Assembly: GCA_028877005.1 (NCBI GenBank)
Contig: JAGWPI010000317.1
Coordinates: 1 to 6,981 of the forward strand
Reading direction: 5' to 3'
DNA from: Bacteroidota bacterium
GTDB taxonomy: Bacteria; Bacteroidota; Bacteroidia; Chitinophagales; Chitinophagaceae
DNA length: 6,981 bases
The notes beneath the pieces were generated by a model, which was given only the letters and a program-made list of their open reading frames with translations, had not been told where the DNA came from and did no database searches. The position numbers and the translations under genes are program-made. This document shows positions 5,045 to 6,981 of this stretch, in pieces. Position 1 is the first letter of the stretch, and the number at the start of each line of letters is the position of its first letter.

Positions 5045-6981
5045 ATGAGAATGCTAAATAAAACGATAAATTGTTTCCAACCAAAAACTATTGCCTGTTT
5101 TTTTAAATTTACCCTTGTTTTTTTTCTTTTAACTGTTGCTATAACGTTAAAAGCCCAAAGAAATTATGCAAACAATTCGGTTTTATCTTCCGGCAGTTGG
5201 TTTAAAATAGGAGTTACCAAGGGGGGTATATATAAAATTGATGTTGCTTTTTTAAATAAATTAGGCATTAATACCAACGGTTTTTCTTCTAACAGTATCC
5301 GTATTTATGGAAATGGAGGTGGCATACTGCCCGAAAACAATGCCATACCACGAGTAGATGACTTATTTGAAAACCCCATTTGGGTAAATGATGGAGGAGA
5401 TGGCCTGTTTAATAACAATGATTACTTGCTTTTTTATGCCCAAGGACCCCACCAATGGGTGGTTGACTCAACCCAACAAACTTTTGCTTATCAAACTAAT
5501 TTGTATACCGATACTGCTTTTTATTTTATTTCGATTCAAGCTGGTGGAAAACGTATTGCACAGCTTAATACTACATTAATACCTAATTTGAATATTTACT
5601 CATATACCGACCATTTGGTAGCAGAAAGCGATTCTATTAATTTATTAAATAGTGGCAAAAGTTGGTGGAGTAACGCTTTAAACCAAAATGCCGGATTAAG
5701 TAGAGATTTTGTCTTCCCCGTTCCGGGTATTTTACCTAATACTCCTTTAGTAATGCAATACCACTTAGCGGGAAGAAGTGTGGGCGGCAATAGTAGTTTT
5801 TCTATTTTTTTAAATCAACAATTGATAGCTACACCCACTATAACAGCTGTTTCAGGGTATTTTTTAGATGCTTTTGCTTCTGAAATACAACAAACGGCAC
5901 AGTATATTACCCATCCCGCCGATTCGCTCATAAACATTCATTTGCAATTGAATGCAGGGGTGGCTGCAGCACAAGGCTGGTGGCAGCAAATAACACTGCA
6001 ATGTAACCGACAATTGGCGGTATACAATAACAAACCATTGCTTTTTTCAAATGTTGGTTATGTAGGTAATGGGCAGGTAGGTAATTTTAAAATTATGAAT
6101 GTTGTAACCGGCACCCGTGTGTGGGATGTTTCTCAACCATTATGGCCTATTGAATTGCCGGTTCAAATCAATAATCAACAATTACAATTTGTACAACGTT
6201 GCGATTCTTTAAAGCAGTTTATCGTTTTTTCGGATAATACTGCTTTAACACCTATTGTTTTAGGATTGGTTCCCAATCAGAACCTACATAATAGCCCGCC
6301 TGTTGACTTTATTATTATTACGCATCCTTTGTTTTTGGCACAGGCCAATCAATTGGCTGCTTTTCATACACAACAATATGCCCAAAAAGTGCAGGTGGTA
6401 ACCACCCAACAAATATATCAGGAGTTTGGTAGTGGAAGTCCGGATCCATCTGCTATTAGAGATTTTTTAAAAATGTATTCAGATAAGTATGGCAATGACT
6501 CTACGCTTGCCTTAAAGTATGTTTTAATGTTTGGGGCTGCATCATTTGATTATAAAAATCGGTTGCTTAATAATACCAATTTTGTACCTGCTTATGAAAG
6601 CAATAATAGCTTGGAGCCTTTAAATACTTATGTTACAGATGACTTTTTTGGACTGTTGGGAAATACCGATAATATTAATGTAATTAACCTTTCACCCCCA
6701 TTAAAAATAGCTATTGGCCGATTTCCGGTTCGTTCGGTTAATGAAGCTAATACCATGTTGCATAAAGTTATTCGTTATCATTCTAATACCGGTTTTGGTG
6801 CATGGCGCAATCAAGCCATTTTTGTAGCTGATGATAAGGATAATGATTTACATTTACAAGATGCAGAGTCTATTGCAAGTTCTGTTGCACAATACGACAC
6901 TACATTTAACATTAGCAAAATATATTTAGATGCCTACCCCCAAGTAAGTGGTGCGGGTGGAAGTCGCTACCCGCAAGTAAA
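5045..6981 (+). CDS. porU: type IX secretion sortase/signal peptidase PorU, 5' part
   Basis: An uninterrupted frame of about 645 residues runs off the right edge. PorU is the surface C25-family protease that cleaves the C-terminal sorting domain from type IX cargo and links cargo to anionic lipopolysaccharide, working with PorV, PorQ and PorZ. The signal peptide core is IACFFKFTLVFFLLTVAITLKAQ, residues 16-38. Mature PorU marks follow: SGSWFKIGVTKGGIYKIDV, SIRIYGNGGGILPENN and YLLFYAQGPHQW. The C25 domain begins near 421 (DFIIITHPLF), with VVTTQQIYQEFGSGSPDPSAI, YVTDDFFG (about 529) and IGRFPVRSVNEA (about 557). The sequence stops at DAYPQVSGAGGSRYPQV, just before the catalytic His and Cys, so catalytic competence cannot be judged. 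Starts at 5045 or 5051 give a reasonable signal peptide. An in-frame ATG at 4970 would add 25 residues in front of it. A stop at 4916 bounds the frame. Confidence 0.94.
   Translation, partial: MRMLNKTINCFQPKTIACFFKFTLVFFLLTVAITLKAQRNYANNSVLSSGSWFKIGVTKGGIYKIDVAFLNKLGINTNGFSSNSIRIYGNGGGILPENNAIPRVDDLFENPIWVNDGGDGLFNNNDYLLFYAQGPHQWVVDSTQQTFAYQTNLYTDTAFYFISIQAGGKRIAQLNTTLIPNLNIYSYTDHLVAESDSINLLNSGKSWWSNALNQNAGLSRDFVFPVPGILPNTPLVMQYHLAGRSVGGNSSFSIFLNQQLIATPTITAVSGYFLDAFASEIQQTAQYITHPADSLINIHLQLNAGVAAAQGWWQQITLQCNRQLAVYNNKPLLFSNVGYVGNGQVGNFKIMNVVTGTRVWDVSQPLWPIELPVQINNQQLQFVQRCDSLKQFIVFSDNTALTPIVLGLVPNQNLHNSPPVDFIIITHPLFLAQANQLAAFHTQQYAQKVQVVTTQQIYQEFGSGSPDPSAIRDFLKMYSDKYGNDSTLALKYVLMFGAASFDYKNRLLNNTNFVPAYESNNSLEPLNTYVTDDFFGLLGNTDNINVINLSPPLKIAIGRFPVRSVNEANTMLHKVIRYHSNTGFGAWRNQAIFVADDKDNDLHLQDAESIASSVAQYDTTFNISKIYLDAYPQVSGAGGSRYPQV

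Noticed and set aside
5388..5579. Open frame on the + strand inside porU
   Set aside because: It is in another frame within the continuous PorU coding sequence, whose motifs continue unbroken on both sides.
5596..5790. Open frame on the - strand inside porU
   Set aside because: Antisense to conserved PorU sequence, with no motifs.
1..6981. Search for mobile elements, CRISPR arrays, tRNA or rRNA genes and defence genes
   Set aside because: No transposase or integrase motifs, repeat-spacer pattern or tRNA-like cloverleaf was seen; the genes are mostly core functions with uniform base composition.

Overview
The window looks like chromosomal core DNA from a low-GC member of the Bacteroidota. 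The strongest evidence is a gliding/type IX secretion lipoprotein (GldJ) lying head to head with the type IX signal peptidase PorU; this pairing is essentially confined to that phylum. A-rich leaders instead of Shine-Dalgarno sites fit the same picture. The style of the PorU and MurF proteins suggests the order Chitinophagales, but that is inference from memory, not a search.

Layout, left to right: (1) the 3' end of an unrecognised gene on the + strand (1-398). (2) A block of genes on the - strand. In transcription order these are gldJ (4888-3323), a 125-base gap with two hairpins, murF (3197-1908), a Crp/Fnr-family regulator 5 bases further on (1902-1255), a small single-domain rhodanese (about 1195-881) and a DUF983 zinc-ribbon membrane protein (866-432). 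(3) A divergent intergenic region. (4) porU on the + strand from about 5045, running off the right edge. PorU has no stop codon inside the window, and its sequence ends within the C25 peptidase domain, before the catalytic His and Cys.

Functionally there are two themes. GldJ and PorU belong to the type IX secretion/gliding apparatus: GldJ is an outer-membrane lipoprotein of the GldK/GldJ periplasmic assembly, and PorU removes the C-terminal sorting signal from cargo at the cell surface. MurF makes the last cytoplasmic peptidoglycan precursor. The Crp-like regulator, rhodanese and DUF983 protein form a small tail to the murF transcript. The regulator has only two cysteines, both in the effector-pocket region, and sits next to a sulfur-transfer-type protein. 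A thiol- or sulfane-sulfur-responsive module is therefore a reasonable but unproven idea.

I see no mobile element, CRISPR array, tRNA or rRNA, and no gene-free stretch longer than about 160 bases. Most of this is ordinary core genome. The points that deserve a second look are the regulator/rhodanese junction (a possible 5-4-5 operator, a non-ATG start and an A10 run) and the hairpin pair after gldJ.
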